Shown here: positions 51,024-61,303 of the stretch, in pieces
How positions within the stretch are numbered: position 1 is the stretch's first letter
How the letters are laid out: every line of letters starts with the position of its first letter
Assembly: GCF_030684185.1 (NCBI RefSeq)
Contig: NZ_JAUXOY010000030.1
Span: 124,001 to 188,000 of the forward strand
DNA length: 64,000 nt
Direction of reading: 5' to 3'
Source: Methylotenera sp.
GTDB lineage: Bacteria; Pseudomonadota; Gammaproteobacteria; Burkholderiales; Methylophilaceae
Program-made: the position numbers and the translations under genes
The notes under the pieces: generated by a model
Told to the model about the DNA's origin: nothing
The model's database searches: none
Seen by the model: the letters and a program-made list of their open reading frames with translations, nothing else

Positions 51024-51815
51024 TTATAACCAATCCCAATCCAAGCGCTTCTTATGAGGCGCTTTTTTCATGGCAAAATCCCATAATATTGGCGGTATAA
51101 AACGCATGAATCTAGCCAGCCAACCCATTTGCCATGGAATCACTACAAAACGGCGTTTGCGTTCGATAGTGTTTATAAATTTAGTCGCAGCAATATCGGC
51201 ATCCATTAAAAATGGCATTTTGTAGTCATTAACAGCTGTCATGGCGGAACGAATATAGCCTGGCGCGATAGTGGTTACAGTAATATTGCTGGCGGCCATT
51301 TCTACCCGTAAACTTTCTAAATAAGTTATTGCCGCAGCTTTGCTTGCGCTATAAGCACCCGCACCGGGTAAGCCGCGTATTCCGGCAACACTTGCAATAC
51401 CGACTAACCGTCCCTGCCCCGCCTGCTTCATGGCCGCAATGAATGGCTGAAAAGTATGCACCAAGCCCATGACGTTAATGTCCATCACGGCTTGAAATGC
51501 AGCAATATCTTCTTTGTGGTCTGTTAGAGTGCCACGGCTAACGCCTGCACAGGCTATCACTACATCTGGTGTGCCATGTAACAGCATAAAATCACTTGCA
51601 GCTAATGCGAGTGCAGCGTCGTCACGCACGTCTAACGGATAAATCTCACATTTTACTTGATGTGATTTTTCTAGTTTGAGTTTTAGGTTTTGTAAGTGCT
51701 CACTACGTCTGGCTATTAGGCCTATGATTGTATTCTTGTTATTGTGGCGTTTTGCATATTCTATAGCGAGTGCTTCGCCAATGCCGCTGGATGCGCCAGT
51801 GATAAAAACTTTCAT
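51024..51815 (-). CDS. Short-chain dehydrogenase/reductase
   Basis: A 263-residue SDR. It has the Rossmann motif TGASSGIGEA, the ACAGVSRG segment, the catalytic Ser in GIASVAG and the YSASK motif with Tyr and Lys. The start at 51815 is preferred because it places the dinucleotide-binding motif at the N-terminus; a longer reading from 51872 adds a hydrophobic stretch that overlaps nothing useful. The substrate cannot be inferred. Convergent with ettA. Confidence 0.9.
   Translation of the reverse strand: MKVFITGASSGIGEALAIEYAKRHNNKNTIIGLIARRSEHLQNLKLKLEKSHQVKCEIYPLDVRDDAALALAASDFMLLHGTPDVVIACAGVSRGTLTDHKEDIAAFQAVMDINVMGLVHTFQPFIAAMKQAGQGRLVGIASVAGIRGLPGAGAYSASKAAAITYLESLRVEMAASNITVTTIAPGYIRSAMTAVNDYKMPFLMDADIAATKFINTIERKRRFVVIPWQMGWLARFMRFIPPILWDFAMKKAPHKKRLDWDWL
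51043..51068 (+). terminator. Probable ettA-side terminator inside the SDR 3' end
   Basis: Stem AAGCGC (51043-51048) / GCGCTT (51059-51064), then TTTT on the plus strand. It lies within the last codons of the convergent SDR gene. Confidence 0.5.
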
Positions 51816-51874
51816 ATGTGAACCTTTATGAACCTTAAAAAATGAGCAAAGAAAAATGAAAATATTAAGCACAT

Positions 51875-51912
51875 AAAAAAACCCGTTTTCACCAACAGGC
51901 AGAAACGGGTTT
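51875..51912 (-). terminator. Terminator downstream of dsbA
   Basis: On the minus strand, AAACCCGTTTC and GAAAACGGGTTT form a stem with an 11-base loop, followed by a run of seven T. It lies between the dsbA stop and the SDR start. Confidence 0.85.
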
Positions 51913-52003
51913 ATTTTAAGCAGTCAGAAATTACAGTTGCACTGCAAAAGTTACCAATTAAAAATCCATTTGTAAAAAGATTTAAACCAGTTTTTATCTT
52001 CAG

Positions 52004-52654
52004 TTACTTTTTTGCTGGTGTAACCACCTTAGCTTTGTCAGCACGAATATTTGCAACAATATAATCGACAGTTTTTAGTGCTTGCTCGTTACCACCAGCC
52101 ATTGTGCTTGAAGTAATGAATTGGCCATTAATGATAAAGCTAGGTACGCCAGTCGCGCCAGAAGCACGGAAAATTTGTGCCGCTTGGTTTAGCTTATTGT
52201 TCATAGAAAACGATTTAAATGAAGCTTCTACTTTACTTTTATCTAAACCACTTTTTTTGGTGATCCAATCAATGGCAGCAGCTTCGTTAGTTGGGTTGAG
52301 TGTTTTATCTTTATTCACTGCATCAAACAAGGCTGTGTGCAGTTTGTCAGATAACTTTAAATCTTCCAATGCGTAAAAAGCTTTAGCCATTGGTGCCCAT
52401 GCGGGTTGAGGCAGGCCAGGTACACGCTTAAATACGACATCAGCAGGCAGTTTTTTAACCCATACATCCACCATAGGATCTATGTGATAACAATGAATAC
52501 AGCCGTACCAGAATATCTCGGTCACCTCAATTTTATTTGGCGTATCGTTTGGCATGGCCTGAGCCGTTTTATCAAAATCTTTGCCCATTTGCGGGTCTGC
52601 CGCCAACACATTGAATGAGGCTAATAAAAGTAGTGCGCTCAACAATTTTTTCAT
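52004..52654 (-). CDS. dsbA: Thiol:disulfide interchange protein DsbA
   Basis: A 216-residue periplasmic disulfide oxidase. The signal peptide ends near NVLAAD, the active site is CIHC in WYGCIHCYHIDP, and the cis-Pro loop reads GATGVPSFIING. It introduces disulfides into secreted proteins; here those would include MxaI and the vicinal disulfide of the methanol dehydrogenases. An AAGGAATAT ribosome site precedes the ATG. It is followed by a strong terminator. Confidence 0.93.
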   Translation of the reverse strand: MKKLLSALLLLASFNVLAADPQMGKDFDKTAQAMPNDTPNKIEVTEIFWYGCIHCYHIDPMVDVWVKKLPADVVFKRVPGLPQPAWAPMAKAFYALEDLKLSDKLHTALFDAVNKDKTLNPTNEAAAIDWITKKSGLDKSKVEASFKSFSMNNKLNQAAQIFRASGATGVPSFIINGQFITSSTMAGGNEQALKTVDYIVANIRADKAKVVTPAKK

Positions 52655-52785
52655 TGTTATATTCCTTTTGCTTTATCTAAATATTAAAAATATTGGTATT
52701 CACTAACAACATGTAAACTCAAACGAATGACTCCTGTTTCGGCTGACAATTCAATGCATAATAAATTAAGGCATAAATTTAAAAA

Positions 52786-53412
52786 TTACTGATTTTCAAT
52801 ATTTACTTTAATTAAATCAGCATTAAAGCCGTTGCTTAGTAAATCACCTTTTGTTTTGTTAATCTGGTCTAAATCATTTAGCGGTCCGACGCGAACGCGA
52901 TGCCAAATTCCTTTATCAGGAATGCTGGCAGTTTGCACTACGGCCTCAAATCCCTGTAATGCTAATTTGGCCTTTAGGTTATCAGCCTCTTCTTCAGTTT
53001 GAAATGCGCCAACTTGTAAAAAGTAACTTTTTTGAACAACTGGTTGTGGCTCGTTTTCTTTGATTTTGATTTCTTCTTCTTTCGTTACTTTGCTCTCGCT
53101 GCCTGGCAAAATAGTGTAAAAATCAAAGCGAGTTTGGTTTTCGGTATTGTCGGCACTCGCCAATGCGGACTTTTCGGCAGCAGCTTTCTCAGCCTCTGCT
53201 TTTGCGTTTTCTTTGATTTTATCGGCTAAGGGCTTGGTTGGTTCTTTGCCTGATTGTAGGCTGAACGGGCTGTTATCGCCTTTTATATACATAACTACGC
53301 TTAGTGACGCGGCAACGCCCAATAAAACTCCAATAAGTAAGCCTGTTAAAAATGGGCTCCCTTTTTTGCTGTTTCTAGGTTTTTCGGCACTTGGTTTGTA
53401 GTCTCTACTCAT
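52786..53412 (-). CDS. SPOR-domain membrane protein (FtsN-like)
   Basis: A 208-residue protein with a short basic cytoplasmic tail, one membrane segment (about residues 22-44), a charged periplasmic linker rich in Lys, Glu and Ala, and a C-terminal SPOR domain (SYFLQVGAFQTEEEADNLKA and on to the end). SPOR domains bind denuded peptidoglycan at division sites. Downstream of argS in the same direction with a gap of 120 bases, a common arrangement in betaproteobacteria. Confidence 0.9.
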   Translation of the reverse strand: MSRDYKPSAEKPRNSKKGSPFLTGLLIGVLLGVAASLSVVMYIKGDNSPFSLQSGKEPTKPLADKIKENAKAEAEKAAAEKSALASADNTENQTRFDFYTILPGSESKVTKEEEIKIKENEPQPVVQKSYFLQVGAFQTEEEADNLKAKLALQGFEAVVQTASIPDKGIWHRVRVGPLNDLDQINKTKGDLLSNGFNADLIKVNIENQ

Positions 53413-53532
53413 AATTAATTTTGGTCCTTATTAAATCTGTAAATCTAAACTTACTTTGCTGATTATGCCTAGTCGAAACTGTTTGTGCTTGTATCGGCTT
53501 ACCGTCATGATAGTGTTGATTTGCAAATAAAA

Positions 53533-55206
53533 TTACATTTTTTCCGGGGCACTTACACCAAGTAAATCTAAACCGCTTCTTAACACTCGCTGCGTTGCGC
53601 TTATTAAACTTAAGCGCGCAAGTTTAACCGCTTCATCATCAATTAAGAATTTATATTCATTGTAATAACTGTGTAAATCGCTGGCTAAATCTTTTAAGTA
53701 ATTAGCAATGGTATGCGGCGCAAGTTCCGTAGCAGCATTTGCAACCGTTTCAGGATAAGTGCTTAGGCGCTGCATGAGTGCAATTTCATGTGCGTTAGTC
53801 AGCGAGCTTAAATCCACCTTATCTAACTGCGTTGTACTACCACCCCACTGCGTTAATACGCTGCAAATACGCGCATGAGCGTATTGAATGTAGTACACAG
53901 GGTTGTCATTGGTTTGCGCTCTGGCTAAATCAATATCAAATATCAATTGCGAATCAGAACGGCGCGCTGCTAAGAAATATCTGGTCGCGTCGCAGCCTAC
54001 TTCTTCAATCAAATCACGCAAGGTTACATAACTGCCCGCACGTTTGGAGAGTTTTACTTCCTCTCCACCGCGCATGACGGTGACCATTTGATGCAACACG
54101 TAATCAGGCCAACCTTTTGGAATGCCGATATTTAAAGCTTGCAGACCGGCACGCACACGGGTAATTGTGCTGTGGTGGTCTGCACCCTGCTCGTTAATTA
54201 CACGAACAAAACCGCGATTCCATTTATCTGTATGGTAAGCAACATCAGGTACAAAGTAGGTATAGCCGCCGTCCGTTTTGCGCATCACGCGGTCTTTGTC
54301 ATCACCAAAGTCGGTAGTTTTAAGCCAAAGAGCCTCATTTTCTCCGTAAGTGTGGCCGCTTTTAATCAGAGCCTGAACCGTTTTTTCAACGGTTCCATTA
54401 GTATAAAGCGCGCTTTCTAGCGAAAATACGTCAAACTTAATTTGAAATGCTTTTAAATCTAAATCTTGTTCGTGCCGTAAATACGCCACACTAAACGTGC
54501 GAATGGATTCTAAATTGTTGATATCCCCACTCGCAGTCACTTCAATGTCATCTGCGATTACAGTGTGTTTGGTTAAATAGGCTGCCGCAATGTCATTGAT
54601 GTATTCACCGCGATAACCGTTTTCAGGAAAGCTTTCGTGTTCAGTCGAGATACCTTTGCATCTCGCTAAAACTGAAATGGTGAGGTTATCAATCTGCGCG
54701 CCAGCGTCATTGTAATAAAACTCACGTGTTACATCCCAACCATTTGCGTCTAATAAACGTGCCAGGCAATCACCTACTGCAGCACCGCGGCCATGCCCCA
54801 CATGTAAAGGGCCTGTTGGGTTGGCAGACACAAACTCAACTTGCACCTTTTGTGCTATGCCATTTAAGCCATGACCAATATTGTTGCGACCATAGAGCGC
54901 GCCTGCAGCTAAAATTTCTTTTACTACCGATTGTTGAGATTGCGCATTTAAAAAGAAATTGATAAAACCAGCGCCAGCAATTTCTGTTTTAGCGATATAG
55001 TCGCTTGCAGGTAATGCTTCAATAATCAGCGCAGCAATGGCCCGAGGGTTCTGTTTCAGCGGTTTAGCCAAAACCAAAGCTAAATTGGTAGCAAAATCGC
55101 CATGTTCTGCAGATTTAGGGCGTTCAAGTAAAATGCTGATTTCTGTACTGTCAGGCGCAATAGTTTTTGCGGCAGATGCCAGTAATTGGGTAAGATGTGC
55201 TTTCAA
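53533..55206 (-). CDS. argS: Arginyl-tRNA synthetase
   Basis: A 557-residue class I aminoacyl-tRNA synthetase. It has the HIGH-type motif HVGH in [14 protein letters not shown], a KMSKS-type motif in VKLSKRAG, and the C-terminal DALR anticodon-binding domain. The N-terminal additional domain is present. Length is normal for the family. Divergent from priA. Confidence 0.97.
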   Translation of the reverse strand: MKAHLTQLLASAAKTIAPDSTEISILLERPKSAEHGDFATNLALVLAKPLKQNPRAIAALIIEALPASDYIAKTEIAGAGFINFFLNAQSQQSVVKEILAAGALYGRNNIGHGLNGIAQKVQVEFVSANPTGPLHVGHGRGAAVGDCLARLLDANGWDVTREFYYNDAGAQIDNLTISVLARCKGISTEHESFPENGYRGEYINDIAAAYLTKHTVIADDIEVTASGDINNLESIRTFSVAYLRHEQDLDLKAFQIKFDVFSLESALYTNGTVEKTVQALIKSGHTYGENEALWLKTTDFGDDKDRVMRKTDGGYTYFVPDVAYHTDKWNRGFVRVINEQGADHHSTITRVRAGLQALNIGIPKGWPDYVLHQMVTVMRGGEEVKLSKRAGSYVTLRDLIEEVGCDATRYFLAARRSDSQLIFDIDLARAQTNDNPVYYIQYAHARICSVLTQWGGSTTQLDKVDLSSLTNAHEIALMQRLSTYPETVANAATELAPHTIANYLKDLASDLHSYYNEYKFLIDDEAVKLARLSLISATQRVLRSGLDLLGVSAPEKM

Positions 55207-55342
55207 AACAAATTCGCGCTTAAGTAAATAATTTAAGAGTGATATTTTAACCTACTGTCGCCATTTTTTCTTTAAACAGTTGAAAATCAAATGGCTACAT
55301 TTAACCAAGTTATTATAATAACAACTAAAGTTTAAAATAAAT

Positions 55343-57541
55343 TTGCCTAAACTTATCCTGAAAATTGCCTTAGATGTGCCGCTGGACCGCTTATTTGATT
55401 ATTTAAGTGGTGGCCAAGTTGTAAAGATTGGTCAGCGTGTACTGGTGCCGTTTGGCCGCAGAAGCCAGATTGGTATTGTGATGGATATGGCGGACACTAG
55501 CGATTTTCCTATTGAAAAGCTTAAGCCAATCACACAAGTGTTTACTGATGAATTGCCGGTAGATGCGGAAACGTTAAATTTGGTAAAGTTTAGTGCAAGT
55601 TATTACCAATATCCGCTTGGTCAGGCTTTGTTATCTGCGCTACCTGCAAGATTACGGCAAATCGCACCAGCGGTATCACGCAAGCATTATGCCTATCAGC
55701 TTACAGATTTTGGCCAGATGCAAACAGTTGAGCAAATCCCCAAGCGCCAGTTAGTTACGCGTCGCGTATTTGCCGCTTTGCGAGCAGAAAGCTTACTGAC
55801 TGAGGCTGATTTAGATGCAATTTCGAGCAGTGCGCGTAAAGCAGTAAAACAGTTAGTCAGCGATGGCTGGGCAATTAGCAAGCAAGTGCAAGTTTCAATC
55901 AAGCTACCTGAAATGCCAGCTGCGGTAATGCCAGAGCTTAATGAAGAACAAGCAATGGCAGTCAAACAGATTGTGAATGATTCGCAAAGCTTCAAGGCTT
56001 GGCTATTGCATGGCATTACTGGTAGCGGAAAAACAGAAGTGTACATTCGTTTAATGCAACACGTTCTAGAGAATAAGTGTGCGCAAGTATTAGTTTTAGT
56101 GCCTGAAATCAACTTAACGCCACAGTTAGAAGCGCGCTTTAGAAGTCGTTTATCCAATTACCCGTTGGTGAGCCTTCATAGTAATCTCAGTGAGAGTGAA
56201 CGCTTACGTAATTGGCAGTTGGCGCAGTCAGGTACGGCGAGAATTGTGATTGGCACGCGACTTTCTATTTTTACGCCCCTACCTAATTTAAAGCTCATTA
56301 TCATTGATGAAGAGCACGATAGTTCTTATAAGCAGCAAGATAGCATGCGTTACCATGCGCGTGATGTGGCTTTGGTGCGGGCAAAGCGATTGAATATTCC
56401 TGTGGTATTGGGTTCGGCTACGCCCGCGCTTGAAAGCTGGCATAACGCAGCGGCTAACAAATATCATTTACTTAGCTTAAATCAGCGCGCGGTCACTGCT
56501 GCACAATTACCTAATATTGAATGCATCGATACCACTAAAGTTAATCTACAACATGGCTTAACACCCCAATTGATTGCTGCTTTACGTTTAAGATTAAAAC
56601 GTAAAGAACAGAGTTTGTTGTTTATCAATCGCCGTGGGTATTCGCCCGTTTTGTTATGTTCAGCCTGCCATTGGATTGCACCCTGTATGCGTTGCAGCAG
56701 TCGGCTGGTGGTGCACTTAGGGCTTCGAGCCTTACGTTGCCATCATTGCGGACATGAGCAGAAAATCCCAAACCAATGCCCAAGTTGCGGCAATGCTGAT
56801 TTACATCCAACTGGGCATGGTACTCAGCGGCTGGAACAAACGCTGGCGCAGTTGTTGCCAACTGCACGTATTGCCAGGGTGGATCGTGACAGTACTAGCC
56901 GCAAAGATGCTTTAGTTGAAATTTTGGATAAAGTGCATAACCAGGAAATAGATATTCTGGTTGGCACGCAAATGCTGGCAAAAGGCCATGATTTTCCAAA
57001 CCTTACTTTGGTGGGTGTGATTGATACCGATAGTGCGCTACATAGTCCAGATTTTCGAGCGAGCGAGCGGCTATTTGCACAGCTTATGCAAGTAGCCGGC
57101 CGCGCTGGCCGTGCAGATAAAGCAGGTCAAGTGATTATTCAAACCCAGTTTCCTGAACACTCCTTATTTAACGCCCTGCGCAGCCAGGATTATGTGAGTT
57201 ACGCAAATGCCATGCTGCAAGAACGCGAACAAGTGCAATTTCCGCCACACGTATTCATGGCGCTATTGCGCGCTGAAGCTAATGAATATCAACTAGTACA
57301 GCAATTTTTGAATCATGCGTTTACACTAGCACGTGAATTAACTAATGATGTCACGGTGTACGACCCAATCCGACCGCAAATGGAGCGACTAAAAGGTATG
57401 GAGCGCGGTCATGTACTGATGCAAAGCACAAGCAGGCAAGCTTTGCAAAACGTGCTTAAAAATTTAGTTGGTCAGTTAAGAGGTCAGCCGATTGCATCAA
57501 AAGTCAGGTGGGCGGTAGATGTAGATCCGCTGGAATTTTAG
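55343..57541 (+). CDS. priA: Primosomal protein N' (PriA helicase)
   Basis: A 732-residue superfamily 2 DNA helicase that restarts stalled replication forks. It has an N-terminal 3'-end-binding domain, Walker A GITGSGKTE, DEEH box (IIDEEHDSSYKQQD), and the zinc-binding insertion with paired cysteines (CSACHWIAPCMRC, then CHHCGH and CPSCG). The helicase C domain has QVAGRAGRADKAG. The start is TTG at 55343, the only one preserving the conserved N-terminus. Confidence 0.96.
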   Translation: MPKLILKIALDVPLDRLFDYLSGGQVVKIGQRVLVPFGRRSQIGIVMDMADTSDFPIEKLKPITQVFTDELPVDAETLNLVKFSASYYQYPLGQALLSALPARLRQIAPAVSRKHYAYQLTDFGQMQTVEQIPKRQLVTRRVFAALRAESLLTEADLDAISSSARKAVKQLVSDGWAISKQVQVSIKLPEMPAAVMPELNEEQAMAVKQIVNDSQSFKAWLLHGITGSGKTEVYIRLMQHVLENKCAQVLVLVPEINLTPQLEARFRSRLSNYPLVSLHSNLSESERLRNWQLAQSGTARIVIGTRLSIFTPLPNLKLIIIDEEHDSSYKQQDSMRYHARDVALVRAKRLNIPVVLGSATPALESWHNAAANKYHLLSLNQRAVTAAQLPNIECIDTTKVNLQHGLTPQLIAALRLRLKRKEQSLLFINRRGYSPVLLCSACHWIAPCMRCSSRLVVHLGLRALRCHHCGHEQKIPNQCPSCGNADLHPTGHGTQRLEQTLAQLLPTARIARVDRDSTSRKDALVEILDKVHNQEIDILVGTQMLAKGHDFPNLTLVGVIDTDSALHSPDFRASERLFAQLMQVAGRAGRADKAGQVIIQTQFPEHSLFNALRSQDYVSYANAMLQEREQVQFPPHVFMALLRAEANEYQLVQQFLNHAFTLARELTNDVTVYDPIRPQMERLKGMERGHVLMQSTSRQALQNVLKNLVGQLRGQPIASKVRWAVDVDPLEF

Positions 57542-57613
57542 GGGCTGGTTTATTGCTGAATGTGCTCATCGAACTAACTGCGTTTATTAAAATGCAGTAA
57601 AATATAGCCTCAA

Positions 57614-57687
57614 GCGGGCGTCGTATAATGGTAATACCCTAGCTTCCCAAGCTAGAGCCGTGGGTTCGATTCCCATCGCCCGCTCCA
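57614..57687 (+). tRNA. tRNA-Gly (anticodon CCC)
   Basis: A 74-base cloverleaf with an encoded CCA. Acceptor stem GCGGGCG pairs with CGCCCGC. The anticodon arm CTAGC-TTCCCAA-GCTAG places CCC at positions 34-36, and the T arm reads GTGGGTTCGATTCCCAT. The anticodon decodes GGG. Confidence 0.96.
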
Positions 57688-57715
57688 AACCAGCTCTCAG
57701 CTAGATAGTTGCAAA

Positions 57716-58108
57716 TTAAACTTTATGTGGATTCATGCTGCATTTAATGCAGTTTTTGTTATCTAGCAGGCTTAATGAATGACACGTTCCAATTAAGTTT
57801 GTGTAGTATTCGGTGTAATTTATTTTAAATTGTTCAGAATGCTCAATGAGATATTCGACAATTTTATATTGTATGCACGCCTCCGAGCCAAAGCCCTCTT
57901 TTGTAGAATATTCAATACGGTTATCAACACTGCTATTAATATCAAACACCTTAGGTGATATGTCGGGATAGCCCAGTGCCTTATAAAAACTCATAAAATT
58001 TTTAATGTGGTGCATTACTTCGCCATCTAAAACGATGCACCAGGAATAATGTTTTTCTGGATGCACTAGGTGCAAAGTAAAATGTGGAACCGAATCAGTA
58101 TTTTTCAT
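57716..58108 (-). CDS. Hypothetical protein
   Basis: A 130-residue protein of no family I recognise. It begins HFTLHLVHPEKHYSWCIVLD with beta-strand character, is rich in Tyr, His and Ile, and ends with a Cys pair (NCIKCSMNPHKV). No signal peptide or membrane segment. It lies beside the tRNA-Gly gene, a common integration point, though no integrase is present. Its coding status rests on length alone, so confidence is moderate. Confidence 0.5.
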   Translation of the reverse strand: MKNTDSVPHFTLHLVHPEKHYSWCIVLDGEVMHHIKNFMSFYKALGYPDISPKVFDINSSVDNRIEYSTKEGFGSEACIQYKIVEYLIEHSEQFKINYTEYYTNLIGTCHSLSLLDNKNCIKCSMNPHKV

Positions 58109-58362
58109 GTTTATAACAGCTTAATCTAACTCTGAAACTACATATCACTATACCCAAATAACATTGCCTATAAAGTGGTTAATTGTAAATAATGGTTAAT
58201 TGATTGGGATGCAATGATATTTTGAACAGCTCGAATGTATTGGGTTAAAATCTAAACTAGATGAATGTGTTTAACACCTTACCGGTGCGATGATAAATCG
58301 AAAATAACCGATGGCTCACCTACTTCAATTTTGAAAATTAAAATTAGCGATATATAAAGATT

Positions 58363-59223
58363 ATGGCAAATCAGGCTCCACCTTCAGTATTAACATTTGC
58401 CGGCACAGACCCCAGCGGCGGCGCGGGTTTGCAGGCTGACATTCTGACGTTTGCCAGTATTGGTTGCCATCCGCTTTCAGTGGTGACAGCGATTACAGTA
58501 CAGGATACGCGCGGCGTTGATAGCGTGTTGGCGATGGATGCCGATTGGGTGAATGATCAGGCGCGCGCAATTTTAGAAGATGTTCAGGTATCGGCATTCA
58601 AACTAGGTCTGTTGGGTTCTGTAGAAAACATTGCAGTGATAGCAGAAATCATGGCGGACTATCCCGATGTGCCGTTGTTAATCGATCCGATTTTAACGTC
58701 TGGTCGCGGTGATGATTTAAGCAATGACGACATGATGGATGCTATGATTGAATTGCTGTTTCCACAAGCCACTTTGATTACACCCAATAGCTTAGAAGCA
58801 CGCCGAATTGCATTTGCTGATGATGTTGATGAGGTGGCGTTGACTTCATTGGATGAAGCGGCGGCCCGTTTATTAGCTATGGGCAGTGAATACGTGCTGA
58901 TTACTGGCACGCATGAACGCTCTATTGAAGTTACTAATACTTTGTATGGTGAAAATAAGTTCATTAAAGCCTATAAATGGGAGCGTTTAGCGGGCAGTTA
59001 TCATGGTTCAGGCTGTACACTAACCAGTGCGATAGCAGCTTGTATGGCGCATGGTTTAAACATGGAAGAAGCTGTGATAGAAGCGCAGGAATACACCTGG
59101 CAAACGCTTAAAAATGGCTTTAGACCTGGCATGGGGCAATTTATACCTGACCGTATGTTCTGGGCGCGTGATGAAGAAGATGCCGTTGTGAATAGTGGTG
59201 ACGGCAGCGTCAAAGCTCATTAA
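58363..59223 (+). CDS. thiD: Hydroxymethylpyrimidine/phosphomethylpyrimidine kinase
   Basis: A 286-residue ribokinase-fold kinase of thiamine synthesis that phosphorylates HMP and HMP-P. The motifs TFAGTDPSGGAGLQADI (N-terminus), LIDPILTSGRG and the catalytic GSYHGSGCTLTSAIA are all present. Followed by thiE and hemL. No TPP riboswitch could be recognised in the 254-base upstream gap, which otherwise shows nothing. Confidence 0.95.
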   Translation: MANQAPPSVLTFAGTDPSGGAGLQADILTFASIGCHPLSVVTAITVQDTRGVDSVLAMDADWVNDQARAILEDVQVSAFKLGLLGSVENIAVIAEIMADYPDVPLLIDPILTSGRGDDLSNDDMMDAMIELLFPQATLITPNSLEARRIAFADDVDEVALTSLDEAAARLLAMGSEYVLITGTHERSIEVTNTLYGENKFIKAYKWERLAGSYHGSGCTLTSAIAACMAHGLNMEEAVIEAQEYTWQTLKNGFRPGMGQFIPDRMFWARDEEDAVVNSGDGSVKAH

Positions 59224-59244
59224 TTCAGTAACGACAAACACCTC

Positions 59245-59880
59245 ATGATTAGTGGTTTATACGCCATAACGCCAGACGAAACCAATACTGATGTACTGCT
59301 AAGTAAAATAGAAGCGGCGCTGCAAGGTGGCATCAGCGTGTTGCAGTACCGCAATAAGTTGGCCAGCCATAAGCTTCAAACCCAACAGGCTCGTGCGATA
59401 TTGCCAATATGCAGGCAATATCGAGTACCGTTCATTATCAATGATTCAGTTAAGCTTTGCATGACTTTAGACGCAGATGGCGTACACATAGGCGCAGATG
59501 ACGGTAATATAGCAGAAGTTCGTGCAAGAATGGGTTTAGATAAAATCATTGGTGCATCTTGTTATAATCGATTTGATTTAGCCTTGCAAGCGCAACATTC
59601 TGGCGCAGATTATGTGGCTTTCGGAGCATGTTTTGCTTCTAATACCAAACCTACCGCACCTGTGGCTAACTTAGATTTATTTAAAATGGCGCAAACGCAG
59701 CTGAATATCCCGGCAGTGGCAATTGGTGGTATCACCCTGGAAAATGCTTCGTTGGTGATTGAGGCTGGGGCTAGTTCTATTGCTGTGATTAGTGCTATTT
59801 TTAATGCGAGTGACGTAAAATTAGCCGCACAACAATTTTCACAATTATTTAACGATAAAAACTTAAAGACTTCATCATGA
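59245..59880 (+). CDS. thiE: Thiamine-phosphate synthase
   Basis: A 211-residue TIM barrel joining HMP-PP and thiazole phosphate to give thiamine phosphate. Family motifs seen are [35 protein letters not shown] and [11 protein letters not shown]. Its stop overlaps the hemL start by four bases (ATGA), so translation is coupled. Confidence 0.94.
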   Translation: MISGLYAITPDETNTDVLLSKIEAALQGGISVLQYRNKLASHKLQTQQARAILPICRQYRVPFIINDSVKLCMTLDADGVHIGADDGNIAEVRARMGLDKIIGASCYNRFDLALQAQHSGADYVAFGACFASNTKPTAPVANLDLFKMAQTQLNIPAVAIGGITLENASLVIEAGASSIAVISAIFNASDVKLAAQQFSQLFNDKNLKTSS

Positions 59881-61166
59881 CATCTACCAATCAAACCCTT
59901 TTTGAAAAATCACAAAAACTCATTCCAGGAGGGGTGAACTCGCCAGTGCGTGCATTTAGAAGTGTGGGAGGCACCCCGATTTTTTTCAAAAAAGGCTTGG
60001 GTTCTAAACTGTGGGATGTGGATGACAAAGAGTATATTGACTATATCAACTCATGGGGGCCGATGATTGTTGGCCATGCCCATCCGCAGGTGATTAAAGC
60101 CGTGCAAGAAGCTGCGGCAAATAGCTTGTCGTTTGGCGCGCCGACTGGTTTAGAGCTTGAAATGGCTGAACTTATCAATAAACTCGTCCCCAGCATGGAG
60201 CAGGTGAGGTTAAACAGCAGCGGTACAGAGGCTACCATGAGTGCGATTCGCACGGCGCGTGGCTTTACTGGCCGCGATAAAATCGTGAAGTTTGAAGGCT
60301 GTTACCACGGCCATTCAGATGGTTTGTTGGTGAAAGCGGGTTCAGGGCTGCTTACTTTTGGCGAGCCAGACTCCGGCGGCGTTCCTGCGAGTGTGGCTGC
60401 TCACACTTTAACGCTTGAATATAACAATACGCTGGCGCTTAAGGATTTATTCAGTCAAGTGGGTGATGAAATCGCTTGTGTGATTATTGAGCCGGTTGTT
60501 GGCAATATGAACTTAATTGTGCCGCACATGGAGTTTTTACAAACCTTACGTGAGTTGTGTACTAAACACGGCACAGTGCTGATTTTTGATGAAGTCATGA
60601 CAGGCTTCCGTGTGGCATTAGGCGGTGCGCAAGCGATGTATAACATTAAGCCCGATATGACTACGTTGGGTAAAGTAATTGGTGGCGGCTTGCCGGTAGG
60701 TGCGTTTGGTGGACGAAAAGATATTATGCAATGTCTCGCACCTGTCGGTAAGGTTTATCAGGCTGGCACGCTGTCAGGCAACCCGGTAGCGGTGACCGCT
60801 GGTTTGAAAACGCTGGAGCTGATTCAGGCGCCAGATTTTCACGCCAAACTAAGCATGCAAACTACTAAGCTGGTCGATGGACTAAAAGCCGCAGCAAAAG
60901 AAGCGGGCGTGATTTTTAACGCACAAAGTGTAGGCGGCATGTTTGGGCTGTATTTCTGCGAAAAATGCCCAACTTCTTATCATGAGATGATGCAATCTAA
61001 TAAAGAGCACTTTAATCAATTCTTCCATAGTATGCTTGATAGCGGAATTTATTTAGGCCCTTCGGCGTTTGAAGCAGGTTTTGTGTCAGCCGCACATTCT
61101 GATGAAGATATAGCAATTACTATTGCTGCAGCTAAAAAAGCTTTTCTATCGATAGCGGTGTCTTAG
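59877..61166 (+). CDS. hemL: Glutamate-1-semialdehyde 2,1-aminomutase
   Basis: A 429-residue PLP enzyme of the C5 haem pathway that makes 5-aminolevulinate. Motifs include [12 protein letters not shown] near the N-terminus, [27 protein letters not shown], and the PLP-binding Lys in [17 protein letters not shown]. Haem supply suits an organism with many c-type cytochromes, but the gene is universal in this group. Normal length. Confidence 0.97.
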   Translation: MTSTNQTLFEKSQKLIPGGVNSPVRAFRSVGGTPIFFKKGLGSKLWDVDDKEYIDYINSWGPMIVGHAHPQVIKAVQEAAANSLSFGAPTGLELEMAELINKLVPSMEQVRLNSSGTEATMSAIRTARGFTGRDKIVKFEGCYHGHSDGLLVKAGSGLLTFGEPDSGGVPASVAAHTLTLEYNNTLALKDLFSQVGDEIACVIIEPVVGNMNLIVPHMEFLQTLRELCTKHGTVLIFDEVMTGFRVALGGAQAMYNIKPDMTTLGKVIGGGLPVGAFGGRKDIMQCLAPVGKVYQAGTLSGNPVAVTAGLKTLELIQAPDFHAKLSMQTTKLVDGLKAAAKEAGVIFNAQSVGGMFGLYFCEKCPTSYHEMMQSNKEHFNQFFHSMLDSGIYLGPSAFEAGFVSAAHSDEDIAITIAAAKKAFLSIAVS

Positions 61167-61303
61167 ACAGTAGTGATTAAATTCGCCTGCATTGCATTGA
61201 TGTTTATAAAAATAATCTGAAACTTTAGGCTCTATCTTATTGAACACATAGGCATTAAGCGGTAAACTTAAAGGTTCCGCTAAATGTTTTGTGACTAGAT
61301 AAT

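Noticed and set aside
57614-58108. Genomic island at tRNA-Gly
   Set aside because: No integrase and no repeat of the tRNA 3' end was seen nearby.
58263-58362. TPP riboswitch upstream of thiD
   Set aside because: The conserved CUGAGA and ACCUGA-type core elements are not present.
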